Positions 27,404 to 36,129 of a DNA stretch of 64,000 nt are shown here, one piece after another. The notes beneath the pieces are model-generated. The model did no database searches, was not told where the DNA came from, and saw only the letters and a program-made list of their open reading frames with translations. Source of the stretch: Euryarchaeota archaeon UBA23 (GTDB taxonomy: Archaea; Thermoplasmatota; Poseidoniia; Poseidoniales; Thalassarchaeaceae); the NCBI GenBank assembly GCA_002498725.1, contig DAIJ01000017.1, positions 80,127 to 144,126 on the forward strand, given 5' to 3'. Both the position numbers and the translations under genes were made by a program. The stretch's first letter is position 1. Each line of letters starts with the position of its first letter.

Positions 27404-28462
27404 TTATCGATCGGAAATTTGCATTTGCCAAGTTAATTCATCAAGCCATGTACCTAGTGTCTTGCGATCAACAAATGTTTGGCTGGCTTCAGCAGTGAGT
27501 ATACAATCACAAGCTGCTGTAACTAATAGTGCTGCATCTTCCATTGAATGACCATGCCCAAGGGCCAAAGCCAGAGCGGTTGATGCAGCATCATGCAGGC
27601 CAATTTGTTGTTTTGGAGATGGAGAATTACAAGGATAATGTAAAACTTCACTGTTTGACTGGTAAAGAGTAATTCCGTCAATTCCTCCAAGAACTACTAA
27701 TGCATCCCATTCATATGTTGAAATCAACTCTTTAGCGGCGCTAATCGAATCATCACATTCCAACCTCCTCCTCATTAACTCCATGCCTCTCCTCTCAACT
27801 AGTACAGCAGTTGCACCACGACTTATTTCAAGGCCTGTTAATTTAGGATCTACAATAACGGGAATCTTGTTCTTCCGAGCTGTTGATATTAATAGTGAAG
27901 CACCTTCTACATTTATTGAACCCTTATCATAGTCTGAAATAACAAGAGCACAACTATTAGAAAGACTGGAATTGGCTTTATCGCACAATAAATGGCTTAT
28001 TTCATCCGGTGCTTGGTTAATTGGTCCTCTATCTGCTTGCAAAAGTATCTGTGGATTGTCAAGAAGGCTCTCTCTACTACCATAAAATCTAATCTTAACA
28101 AGAGTGTTATGATCGTCAATTGTTTCTATTCCATCAGTAGATATACCATCATCAGATAACATTTTTTTGACAATTTCTCCTTCTCTATCATCTCCAACAA
28201 ATGAATAAAAATCAATATCTAGACCCATTGAAGTAAGTCCTCTGGCTATATGCGCAGCAGCACCAGGACTTTCATCAGTACGAAAAATTTTGAGAACTGG
28301 TACTGGAGCTCTTGAATTAAGATTATTTGCAAAACCGTGATGGAATCTATCAAGCATAATATCGCCGATTAGTGTCACATGAGATCCAGACATTTCATCC
28401 AAGGAATTTCTAAGCATTCGTAGAGTTTCTGCTCGTGAACGAGGGTTGTCACTGTTAGACAT
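27404..28462 (-). CDS. HldE/RfaE-like PfkB-family sugar kinase
   Basis: A PfkB-fold kinase, 352 residues from the ATG at 28462, resembling the heptose-7-phosphate kinase half of HldE. Family motifs are VTLIGDIMLDRFHHG, SRAPVPVLKIF and DESPGAAAHIARGLTSMG near the start, then LVISDYDKGSI and IPVIVDPKLTG. The nucleotidyltransferase half of HldE is absent. Odd point: the normally invariant GAGD anion-hole motif reads GLHD (QQIGLHDAAST). The catalytic Asp is kept in an ungapped alignment, but Gly-Ala-Gly is altered. Activity may be changed, or the phosphoacceptor may differ. A phosphosugar remains the best guess for substrate. It is divergent from the tRNA endonuclease gene. Confidence 0.8.
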   Translation of the reverse strand: MSNSDNPRSRAETLRMLRNSLDEMSGSHVTLIGDIMLDRFHHGFANNLNSRAPVPVLKIFRTDESPGAAAHIARGLTSMGLDIDFYSFVGDDREGEIVKKMLSDDGISTDGIETIDDHNTLVKIRFYGSRESLLDNPQILLQADRGPINQAPDEISHLLCDKANSSLSNSCALVISDYDKGSINVEGASLLISTARKNKIPVIVDPKLTGLEISRGATAVLVERRGMELMRRRLECDDSISAAKELISTYEWDALVVLGGIDGITLYQSNSEVLHYPCNSPSPKQQIGLHDAASTALALALGHGHSMEDAALLVTAACDCILTAEASQTFVDRKTLGTWLDELTWQMQISDR

Positions 28463-28556
28463 TGAGCCCTCCAAAAGATGTGAGTGAATGAGGTTTGGGA
28501 TAATAAGAGTATAATTGACCGACGAACTCAATACTTACTCTCTCACCGATTGCATT

Positions 28557-29543
28557 ATGATTGAGCCCCCGTCACTATGGCCTTACAATGGCGGAGCCTC
28601 TGAAAGACTCGTGGATAAATCCGCTATTGGAAGAGTTTCTAAAGAAGGACTTATGCTTTCGGATATAGAATACATATTTTGTCATAAACATAGGAATATT
28701 CCTCTGCCTGAAGAAAAATGGATGAAACGTATCCAAGATGATAACCCCTCTCTTCTTTATTCTTATGCTGTTTTCGAAGCGATTAGAATTTCTGGAAATA
28801 AAGTAGTTCTGGATTTTAATCTAGGTTTGTATAATGTTGAATTTGAAGAGGAAACTTGGGGTTGTCGCTGGGTATCTTCATCACACCCACGTAATAATAA
28901 TCCTGATTCGGAAATTAGGTGGTTCAGAGCTGAAGAAGAATTTGAGGAAAAGTCACTAATTAATTGGGTAAGTAAAGTTACGGAAAAAGGCAGAATAGCT
29001 GAAGTTCTAGTTGTCGATGATGAATTTAGTGTTGTTACATACCATTTAGAAATTTGTGAACCAAGAGGTAAATCATCGAATCCGGATCTTATTAAGCAAA
29101 TTTGTTCATTAGAAAAAGGTAGAGAAGTAGAAGGAGGGCGGATTTATCCAAGAGAAAAATGGAGTACGACTCAAATTGGCTTATTTCTAGAAGAGGGGGT
29201 TTATGTTAATCAAACAACTTGCGATTTAATTGATGGTAAAAAAACAGAAGAGACAGAGGTTTTACAAGATATTTTAATTAGAGGGTTAAGTCCAAGACCT
29301 GGATTCAAATATGGTACTAAATGGAGGTGTTATAACGGAAATGTTGGTGATGAACACGCTCCTTATTTGGTAGTATCTCCAAAAAACAGGCCTAAAAATT
29401 GGGAAGAGGCATGTTTGGCTTCGAGATTAGCATCTGGGGTTAATAAAATATGGTTATTACCGGTTAAACTGAATGAGTGGACATATATTGCTGTTAGAAG
29501 ACCTCCAGCAGATTCTAGATGGACGAACCCTAATAGATATTGA
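28557..29543 (+). CDS. endA: tRNA-splicing endonuclease
   Basis: EndA cuts introns from precursor tRNAs at bulge-helix-bulge sites. The C-terminal half carries the full catalytic domain: GFKYGTKWRCYNGNVGDEH and ASRLASGVNKIWLLPV. These supply the conserved Tyr259, His267 and Lys297 (numbered from the ATG at 28557) at spacings close to those of Methanocaldococcus EndA. The N-terminal half (residues about 30-150) looks like a degenerate second copy without the catalytic triad, so the 328-residue protein is the fused type that dimerises instead of forming tetramers. The frame also permits a start at 28515, but 28557 gives room for a divergent promoter. KptA, the 2'-phosphotransferase, is encoded 16 kb away. 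Confidence 0.82.
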   Translation: MIEPPSLWPYNGGASERLVDKSAIGRVSKEGLMLSDIEYIFCHKHRNIPLPEEKWMKRIQDDNPSLLYSYAVFEAIRISGNKVVLDFNLGLYNVEFEEETWGCRWVSSSHPRNNNPDSEIRWFRAEEEFEEKSLINWVSKVTEKGRIAEVLVVDDEFSVVTYHLEICEPRGKSSNPDLIKQICSLEKGREVEGGRIYPREKWSTTQIGLFLEEGVYVNQTTCDLIDGKKTEETEVLQDILIRGLSPRPGFKYGTKWRCYNGNVGDEHAPYLVVSPKNRPKNWEEACLASRLASGVNKIWLLPVKLNEWTYIAVRRPPADSRWTNPNRY

Positions 29544-29553
29544 TCAAAAAGAA

Positions 29554-31539
29554 TTAATCTTCATTTTCAGGCTTCAATTCTTCAACTTTTGAGTCTCCGA
29601 AAATAAATGATATGGATAAAAGAACCAAGATTAATGATATACCATTACTTGGTTCGGTCAATAAAGAAATTGGACCGTCTCCTGTAAACGATGATTCAGC
29701 CTTTAGTTCTACAGGAATTCTTTGTTCTATACCAAATGTGTCCACCAATACAAGTTCACCACGGGCTATCATTCCAGGGGAAAGAAGATTGTTAGGATCA
29801 ATCTCTAAAAGTATCTCAGGACAGGCTAATAATTCACCTTGACTGACAACTGTGGATATACGTGAAAGTGCCCCATCTATCACAATATTGTAATCTCTAG
29901 ATGAATTACCCGTACATTCGGGATAAAGATAGAGAGAAGATGGATTATCCCAAGGAATAACGCCGTTTAATTCATCAGTGTGTAATCGGTGACCTATCTT
30001 GTACCAATCAAGATCAATGTCCCAATATCCTCCTCCTTGACAGCCGACAGTTCCTCGCAAATAACCTGCATTATTTTCTAAATCTGACTCTGATAATAAT
30101 TCGATAGTGTGTTCACCACTATCCAGCTGAATTGTTCTATTCGAATTTTGAGTGGATAAGGATGAGTAAATACCAATCTCAAGATTACAATTTTTTTCAG
30201 TTATTACTAAAGCTGAAAGGGATTCTCCCTCAAGAACTTCTAAAGGACCTGCACTAGGTAGTACAATTGCCTCAGAAATATAACTCACTGGTGAAAAAGA
30301 TATGCTGATTAGATTTTCTGAAGAATTATATTCTGTGATGGTAGAAACCCATGGTACAAGTCTACCATGACTGTCGCGGATAATCATCCCTTCTGCACCG
30401 ACCTTCATTCCTTCAGTAAAAACGTCACCTGATGATCCGCTATCACGCCCTCGTTCAAGAGCGGCATCTCCATCAGCCTCAATAATACGGACCCATGCTT
30501 TTTTCGGATCAGTATTAACAAGGTTATCATTTTCATCTCCATTGTTACGGTTCTGATGCTCAATTAATACCCCATAACCTGGCAAATAAGAGTCGAAGCC
30601 CACATTATCTCTGAAAGTAAACCAGATCCATTCGTTAGGTGCAATATTTACTCTTAAAGAGTCTCCTCCTGATGAAATACCGGTAATAGAAAATGAAGTA
30701 TTATTCTTATAATCAACATCAATAAAACGAGATAACCCTATTACCTCCATTGTTGAAGCGGATGGCATTGCTGGAGTATTTCCATTATTATTCCAATTAC
30801 CACTTGCCATTAATCCCCAATCTCCAATTCCATTCCAGTTACTAGTTGGTAAGTCACTATGTACGTCATAAAGATCCAATGCGCCCATCTGATGCAGCAT
30901 CTCATGTACAATTGTGCCAACTCCTGAATTGATTGAGGCTATGGTGTAATGCTCAATTTTCCAATCTCCAATTTGTATGTCTTCATTCATTAAAGAAAAA
31001 TGACTCCATAGTGAATCTGTAGATCCGCCCGCCTCTTGTGGCGTAGCACTGTGAAGAATCAATAAACGATCTATTACTCCGTCGGAATTTAAGTCCCAAG
31101 GGGTAAGATCTTTGTTGACAAGAATATCTATCGAGAGTTGCGAAATTAAATCTTCAACACCTTTTCCTTTTGAACCAAAATCCCTTTCACCATTTACATC
31201 TTCACCCCAAAATTTGACATTTTTAGAAGATTCCCATACTGGCTGAATATCAATTTGAAGAGTACTCTTTCCTGCTGAAATAGCATCAATATAGTCTTCG
31301 GCAGAATTAGGTCCTTGCAATAATTCTCTCACTTCTTCATCTGTAATTTGGTCATTATCAAAAGATACAGGTACAATTAGCCAACGTTCTTCAGATTGAA
31401 TTCCTAATAGAGAATAATTATCCTGAGACTCCTGATTAGTGGAGTCCAAGACCCACTGATCAAATGAATCTGCATTAATCTGCAACATCAAAGCACAGAT
31501 AATCAAGGCTACGGCAATAGCCCCCCTGACTGACTTCAT
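29554..31539 (-). CDS. Secreted M6-family metalloprotease with membrane anchor
   Basis: A 661-residue extracellular zinc protease. The signal peptide is residues 1-23 (GAIAVALIICALMLQ). The active site is VHEMLHQMGALDLYD, with His212 and His216 as zinc ligands and Glu213 as catalytic base, the M6 (immune-inhibitor-A-like) form HExxHxxGxxD. LNSDGVIDRLLILHS and GIGDWGLMASGNWN are also family motifs. A beta-rich C-terminal region is followed by one hydrophobic helix near 635-650 and an acidic tail. It probably degrades protein outside the cell and stays tethered. This fits the protein-degrading lifestyle proposed for marine group II archaea. The gene converges with endA. Confidence 0.88.
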   Translation of the reverse strand: MKSVRGAIAVALIICALMLQINADSFDQWVLDSTNQESQDNYSLLGIQSEERWLIVPVSFDNDQITDEEVRELLQGPNSAEDYIDAISAGKSTLQIDIQPVWESSKNVKFWGEDVNGERDFGSKGKGVEDLISQLSIDILVNKDLTPWDLNSDGVIDRLLILHSATPQEAGGSTDSLWSHFSLMNEDIQIGDWKIEHYTIASINSGVGTIVHEMLHQMGALDLYDVHSDLPTSNWNGIGDWGLMASGNWNNNGNTPAMPSASTMEVIGLSRFIDVDYKNNTSFSITGISSGGDSLRVNIAPNEWIWFTFRDNVGFDSYLPGYGVLIEHQNRNNGDENDNLVNTDPKKAWVRIIEADGDAALERGRDSGSSGDVFTEGMKVGAEGMIIRDSHGRLVPWVSTITEYNSSENLISISFSPVSYISEAIVLPSAGPLEVLEGESLSALVITEKNCNLEIGIYSSLSTQNSNRTIQLDSGEHTIELLSESDLENNAGYLRGTVGCQGGGYWDIDLDWYKIGHRLHTDELNGVIPWDNPSSLYLYPECTGNSSRDYNIVIDGALSRISTVVSQGELLACPEILLEIDPNNLLSPGMIARGELVLVDTFGIEQRIPVELKAESSFTGDGPISLLTEPSNGISLILVLLSISFIFGDSKVEELKPENED

Positions 31540-31635
31540 GGGTTGACGAAAGATCCCAATCCCTTGAATGAAACGGATTATAGTTTATTCAATTATCAAA
31601 ATTTTATGTTTACAGCAATAATCAAGACAATTTAA

Positions 31636-32448
31636 TTACTTACTTTCCTCATTTGTATCTTGATCATCCAACAAGCCCTTTGATTCTGTCCAGTCACTGA
31701 TACTCTCAAGTCTCTTCAACCAACCCTTAGTTTGCTTGGATTTAGTAGTTCTAACCAACCAAACCCCTCCAAATATGGTATCCCAAAGGCCCAGTTCTCC
31801 TCTGAATCGATACATGGCATAATCAATTAATGGAGGGAAAAGAAGTAAAACACCTATTGCAGAAAATATTTGTCCACCTGTTGAAGATGGTAATTCACTG
31901 GTAATAGTGAATATTGTGATAACTCCAATTATCACTATTGGGAAAGTCAACCCCTTGATTAGTAGATATATCCAGATAGGAGATTCGCCCCGAGAATTAA
32001 TGTAACGAGTTCGGCTAATCCAATTACCTACTGTCCTCTGACCAGCGTAGCTCGGCATAAACCATAAGTTGAATATCATCAAACCAATACCTAAGAACAT
32101 GAATATGGTTGGATTGAAATTCGAACCCCATGCTGTAATTGCAAGCAAAGGTATCATCCAACCATAACTAACTAGGAAATCAGAAACTCTTCTAATTAAT
32201 TTCTGACCCCTAGTTGCGGCTTCAAATCCCTCTGGCATCTCTTTTTTCACTCGAGGGGCCTTAGGCTTCTTAGGCTTCTTTTCCTTCTTTGGACGCTCTT
32301 TTTTTGCCTTTACAGGCTTTTTCTTTGGTTGAGGTTCTGGCTTAGGAGTTGGCTTGGCCTTAGCTTTCTCAACTGGAGGGGAAACTATCTTAGTTTCGGG
32401 TTTCTCATCTTCCTTCTGAATGTTACCTGCTTTTTCTAGAAGTCCCAT
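31636..32448 (-). CDS. Membrane protein with Lys/Pro-rich N-terminal tail
   Basis: I cannot name this 270-residue protein. Residues 1-75 are a low-complexity basic tail rich in Lys and Pro (PKPEPQPKKKPVKAKKERP and similar), likely disordered and cytoplasmic. About four membrane helices follow (GWMIPLLAITAWG, IFMFLGIGLMIFNLWFM, LTFPIVIIGVITIFT, IFSAIGVLLLFPPLIDYAM). The C-terminus is charged. It begins 14 bases after the end of the acidic proline-rich gene on the same strand, so the two are probably co-expressed. The opposite charges of the two proteins (basic tail here, acidic partner there) may reflect contact, which is inference. Confidence 0.68.
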   Translation of the reverse strand: MGLLEKAGNIQKEDEKPETKIVSPPVEKAKAKPTPKPEPQPKKKPVKAKKERPKKEKKPKKPKAPRVKKEMPEGFEAATRGQKLIRRVSDFLVSYGWMIPLLAITAWGSNFNPTIFMFLGIGLMIFNLWFMPSYAGQRTVGNWISRTRYINSRGESPIWIYLLIKGLTFPIVIIGVITIFTITSELPSSTGGQIFSAIGVLLLFPPLIDYAMYRFRGELGLWDTIFGGVWLVRTTKSKQTKGWLKRLESISDWTESKGLLDDQDTNEESK

Positions 32449-32462
32449 AATATCATCATCCT

Positions 32463-33188
32463 TTAACCATAAATCTCGGCCGCAGCCTCAAACAACTTGA
32501 ATCCCGGAGATGTAACAAACTCGTTAATGTTGGCTTCAGGCATATCTCCTAATACCTGATTTATCATCAAGAAAAAATCACGACGCGTATCTTCATCACA
32601 GTCAACCGGCGATTCACCCACCTTCTCGAATAGAGAGAAATTTTCTGTTGCAATAAAAGAATTAATGAAATCATCTGATTGATTACCCAAGAGTGTGTTT
32701 ACTACATTAAAGAAATCTACAAAAATATCTTCTTCATCGTATTCTTCATTAGATTCAGAGTCTATTTCTTCCGGTTCTTCATAATCCTCTGGTTCTATCT
32801 CTATAGTAGGGGGAGAAATCAATTCAACAGTTGGCTTAATGTCTCTTAATTCCTGCTGCTGCTTTTTTCTTAGAACAATTATCTCTCTGTCTAATTCGGA
32901 TCCAAAGCGATCTGAAAATCGATCTAATAAAGTACCAACATCTCCGGTTGCGATTCTATCAATATGACCGTACATTTGATCTCTATTGGAGTCATCAAAG
33001 GCTGGATCCTCGGATTTCTTCTTTTCCCACATTGATTGGAAATCTTTAGTCCCTTCATCATTTAACCCTGTATCATTTGACAGAGGTGGTGGTGGAGGAA
33101 TAGGTAATTCTGGAGGAGGGGGGATATTCAAACCAGGCGGCGGTGGAACTGGTAATTTTTCACCGATTTCGCTCTCCTCGTCACTCAT
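32463..33188 (-). CDS. Acidic protein with polyproline N-terminus, unknown function
   Basis: From the ATG at 33188 (MSDEESEIGEKLPV) the protein is 241 residues. The first 40 residues are a polyproline tract with repeated PPPP blocks. The centre is strongly acidic (EPEDYEEPEEIDSESNEEYD). Two similar C-terminal segments, FFNVVNTLLGNQSDDFINSF and FFLMINQVLGDMPEANINEF, look like an internal duplication of a small helical unit, each followed by a short F/K-L-F-E ending (FSLFEKVGE, FKLFEAAAE). I know no family for it. Polyproline runs stall ribosomes unless aIF5A is active, which makes its link with the hydroxylase-like gene at 35.6 kb worth noting. Confidence 0.7.
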   Translation of the reverse strand: MSDEESEIGEKLPVPPPPGLNIPPPPELPIPPPPPLSNDTGLNDEGTKDFQSMWEKKKSEDPAFDDSNRDQMYGHIDRIATGDVGTLLDRFSDRFGSELDREIIVLRKKQQQELRDIKPTVELISPPTIEIEPEDYEEPEEIDSESNEEYDEEDIFVDFFNVVNTLLGNQSDDFINSFIATENFSLFEKVGESPVDCDEDTRRDFFLMINQVLGDMPEANINEFVTSPGFKLFEAAAEIYG

Positions 33189-33266
33189 CGCACGTCCCCC
33201 TATATTGTTGTTCCAAATATCTACACTATTCAACATTCTGTGATTAGGACGATATAATCTCTAGAA

Positions 33267-34463
33267 TTAGGCTATTGTACTAGCCCATCCTTTTAGGCAA
33301 AGGAACGTTGCCATAGAGTCGTTTACAACTAGTTCATCACCAGAATTTCCACTTATTTCGATATTCCCCAAACGTGCTGTGATATCGTCACTTAATAGTC
33401 TTACTTTCACATCTGAACCATTCCCTAAGGCTATCGACTCAGATAGTGGATCAAAGGGGTTGCCGCCATCAGGATCTAGCCTTTCAAATGGTATTTCAGT
33501 GACTCGAAGACCACATTTCCCATGAAGACTCCCTATCCATCTAATCACTCTCTTTACATCTACAGTGACATTTTCATCCGTCTCACCAGCAGTTCCTAAT
33601 ATTACTGAATTATCTCTCTTTACTAATTCCCAGAATGTAGAAGTTTCCTTACCAAATACCGAAAGATTATGATCTGCATTTAATCGACTGATGCGTTCTT
33701 CGGAGCTTGCTAATTCAGCGAGATTTTTGATTCTTGTTTTACCAATCTTGGTGCGGCCGTCATTTTTTCCTGAGTTTAACATATCATAGAATTCATCAAT
33801 CAATTTCTTTGCATTTGATTCGCCCTGATTAATTAAACGAAGTTTGTCTATAACAGTTTTTTTGCCTATTTCAATTCTTTTTTTCCAACCACTTTCTGGG
33901 CCGGACAGTATACTAGAAACTTCTAATCCTTCACCCCTAATGTAAGAGACCATTTCTCTACGAGCGTTTGAATCCATACCTAATAGTGCAGGATTCCTTA
34001 CATGAATATGAAATCCTCTGTGACCTGAAAAAGAAAATTGAGCATGGTTTTTATCAAGCCCAAATTCGGGCTCTAAGAAGCCGGACCAGAGTGCCCAAGC
34101 TTGTTCCTGGATTTTTTCTATCATCGATGGGAAATCATTATCTGAAACGCCTGGAAGATGGTCGCCATCTAAATCGAAAATGAGGTCAGCACCTAACCAA
34201 TCTTTGTCGATCATTGTTCTTTCATTCGGTCGACGGTAGTACGCCGTACTATGAAAACTCGAATGGGGTCCTCTTTGCTGCAGATATGAAAGAAGATCCT
34301 CATTACTAGAAAAGCCTCTATGCCTATCTACTGATCGATCACCCCAAGGAACAAACATCCATTCCCGATTCCTTAGACGAGGAGGTGTCCAGATGTCTGT
34401 AACTGATAGCGATTTGTAGTATTGGGAAAATCGAAGTGCGAACCGACTCCAACCCACAGTCAT
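33267..34463 (-). CDS. priS: DNA primase small (catalytic) subunit
   Basis: PriS is the polymerising subunit of the archaeal/eukaryotic primase that makes RNA primers for replication. The catalytic aspartates are visible in ADLIFDLDGDHLPG, near residues 97-99 from the chosen start, and the nucleotide-binding SGHRGFHIHVR motif lies about 50 residues later. RWIGSLHGKCGLRVTEIPF is the family's C-terminal motif. The ATG at 34463 gives 398 residues and starts just before the usual SRFALRFSQYYKS helix. The longer frame to 34496 is less likely. PriL is not in the window. A 64-residue gene lies immediately upstream on the same strand. Confidence 0.92.
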   Translation of the reverse strand: MTVGWSRFALRFSQYYKSLSVTDIWTPPRLRNREWMFVPWGDRSVDRHRGFSSNEDLLSYLQQRGPHSSFHSTAYYRRPNERTMIDKDWLGADLIFDLDGDHLPGVSDNDFPSMIEKIQEQAWALWSGFLEPEFGLDKNHAQFSFSGHRGFHIHVRNPALLGMDSNARREMVSYIRGEGLEVSSILSGPESGWKKRIEIGKKTVIDKLRLINQGESNAKKLIDEFYDMLNSGKNDGRTKIGKTRIKNLAELASSEERISRLNADHNLSVFGKETSTFWELVKRDNSVILGTAGETDENVTVDVKRVIRWIGSLHGKCGLRVTEIPFERLDPDGGNPFDPLSESIALGNGSDVKVRLLSDDITARLGNIEISGNSGDELVVNDSMATFLCLKGWASTIA

Positions 34464-34510
34464 GTTTCTTACGAGAGATACTAACTCATGAAGCACACGC
34501 TGTGAGGAGT

Positions 34511-34705
34511 TCAGTCCAAATCAAGATCAGATACTTGTTTCCCTTCAGTAGCAGGAGCACGTCCTGTTTTTTCCACATATGCCTCAAAGCATACATATTC
34601 ATTATCCAATACAATGGCTTCAGCAAAAGTTAGTGCCTTTCCTGTAACTGCACAAACAGGACCTAATTGTCCTGAAGCGGTAGACAGTTTACTTGGGTCT
34701 GGCAT
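34511..34705 (-). CDS. Small protein of unknown function upstream of priS
   Basis: A 64-residue frame on the same strand as priS and 47 bases upstream of it. It contains one CAVTGKALTFAEAIVLDNEY segment and a second cysteine in YVCFEAYVEKTGR, then an acidic end (VSDLDLD). The two cysteines could be part of a small metal site, but there are too few for a normal zinc finger. The composition and position make it a plausible real gene. No homologue is recognised. Confidence 0.45.
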   Translation of the reverse strand: MPDPSKLSTASGQLGPVCAVTGKALTFAEAIVLDNEYVCFEAYVEKTGRAPATEGKQVSDLDLD

Positions 34706-34796
34706 GATTCTTCGGTGAGTAAATTACTTCTTGAGGGTTACTTCTAAAAATCCTCAGACACAAAGGCATTTCTACCTAATTCAACTCGCGAGCATT

Positions 34797-35651
34797 ATGA
34801 ATAAAGAATCGATGCACATAAGAGTTGGGCATTCTCCAGATCCAGATGATGCGTTTATGTTCCATGCACTTACTACAGGAGCGATAGAAACCGAAGGGAG
34901 AACATATGAACATGTCCTATTAGATATACAAACTCTGAACGAAAAAGCTCTTGCCGGTGAATATGAAATTTCTGCAGTAAGTATTCATTCATATCCGGAA
35001 ATATATGACGAATATGCTTTGATGAACTGTGGTGCTTCTATGGGTGAAGGATATGGTCCTATGTTAATTTCACACACTGAAATGAAAGTTGATGAAGTAG
35101 CAAATAAGAAAATTGCAATACCCGGATTAGGTACTTCGGCATATCTAGCACTTAGAATTGCTTTAGGGGATGTAGATGTAGAGGTCGTACCTTTTGATGA
35201 AATTTTACCTGCAGTTAAAAGTGGCAAATATGACTTTGGAGTCATCATACATGAAGGGCAATTGACATGGAAAAAAGAGGGTGTTCATTTAGTGTTAGAC
35301 CTAGGTGTATGGTGGAATGAAAAAACTGGACTTCCATTGCCATTAGGAGGGAATGTTGTTAGAAGAGATTTAGGTGAGGAGAACTGCGAGTTACTTTCCA
35401 ATGATGTAAAAAGGAGTATTATTCATTCATTAGAAAATCCAGATGCTGCACTAGAATTTGCTAAATCTTGGGGTAGGGGGATAGATGATGATACAAATAA
35501 AAAATTTGTTGGGATGTATGTTAATAAAAGAACAATAGATTATGGAGAAGATGGGCGTAAAGCAATTAGATTATTCCTTAAAGAAGGACAAAAAATTGGA
35601 ATGGTAAGAGAAGATTTAGATGTAGATTCAATACATTTTGTAGGTGAATGA
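34797..35651 (+). CDS. mqnD: 1,4-dihydroxy-6-naphthoate synthase
   Basis: MqnD turns cyclic dehypoxanthinyl futalosine into 1,4-dihydroxy-6-naphthoate, the ring of menaquinone. The protein is 284 residues from the ATG at 34797, which directly precedes the conserved start (MHIRVGHSPDPDDAFMFHA). The frame is open to 34731, but that part has no family match. Other features are LDIQTLNEKALAGEYEISAV, ALMNCGASMGEGYGPMLIS and KSGKYDFGVIIHEGQLTW, all typical of this periplasmic-binding-protein-like fold. The HEAT-repeat gene follows with only one base between stop and ATG, which makes a shared transcript likely. Confidence 0.95.
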   Translation: MNKESMHIRVGHSPDPDDAFMFHALTTGAIETEGRTYEHVLLDIQTLNEKALAGEYEISAVSIHSYPEIYDEYALMNCGASMGEGYGPMLISHTEMKVDEVANKKIAIPGLGTSAYLALRIALGDVDVEVVPFDEILPAVKSGKYDFGVIIHEGQLTWKKEGVHLVLDLGVWWNEKTGLPLPLGGNVVRRDLGEENCELLSNDVKRSIIHSLENPDAALEFAKSWGRGIDDDTNKKFVGMYVNKRTIDYGEDGRKAIRLFLKEGQKIGMVREDLDVDSIHFVGE

Positions 35652-35652
35652 A

Positions 35653-36129
35653 ATGAATGATGAAAGACCAAGGAGATCTGAATTCGATTCCGTCGACCCA
35701 GCCCCACCGAGTGAAGAAAGTAAAGTAACATTGCTAAGGGAAAAAATTTGTGATGAAAATGAAAAAATGTTTCAAAGAATGAGGGCACTTTTTGCTCTGA
35801 GAAACATCGGCGGAAAGGATGCAGTAGACGCTTTGGCTGCGGCATTTGAATCGGATTCTGCATTATTGAAACATGAAATTGCATATGTAATGGGACAGAT
35901 GCAAGACTCTGCGGCAATCCCGTATCTAATTGAACGACTTGAAGATAAAAAGGAGGATGTAATGGTAAGGCATGAAGCCGCAGAAGCTCTAGGTGCGATT
36001 GGAGATAGGAAAGCCCTATCTGTTCTTGAAAAATTCGTTAATGATGATGAAATAGTAGTTTCAGAGTCATGTGAAGTTGCTTTGGATCTTCTAGAATGGG
36101 TTTCTAGTAAAAATTTAGATTATTCTTGA
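35653..36129 (+). CDS. Half-length deoxyhypusine hydroxylase-like HEAT-repeat protein
   Basis: A 158-residue HEAT-repeat protein. It resembles one half of eukaryotic deoxyhypusine hydroxylase (DOHH), a two-lobed diiron enzyme that finishes hypusine on IF5A. Similar segments are RMRALFALRNIGG, SALLKHEIAYVMGQMQD, VMVRHEAAEALGAIGD and VVSESCEVALDLLEW. The two His-Glu pairs (His74-Glu75, His107-Glu108) are 33 residues apart, the same spacing as in each DOHH lobe. A homodimer could then rebuild a four-His-Glu diiron site. It could also be a phycobilin-lyase-like HEAT protein without iron. It follows mqnD by one base and overlaps mqnA tail to tail by 10 bases. The ATG at 35653 is chosen over GTG 35644. 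Confidence 0.72.
   Translation: MNDERPRRSEFDSVDPAPPSEESKVTLLREKICDENEKMFQRMRALFALRNIGGKDAVDALAAAFESDSALLKHEIAYVMGQMQDSAAIPYLIERLEDKKEDVMVRHEAAEALGAIGDRKALSVLEKFVNDDEIVVSESCEVALDLLEWVSSKNLDYS

Noticed and set aside
27404..28462. Loss of the catalytic Asp in the PfkB kinase
   Set aside because: A first alignment put Ser at the catalytic position. An ungapped comparison with HldE puts Asp in register (GLHD for GAGD), so only the anion-hole residues differ.
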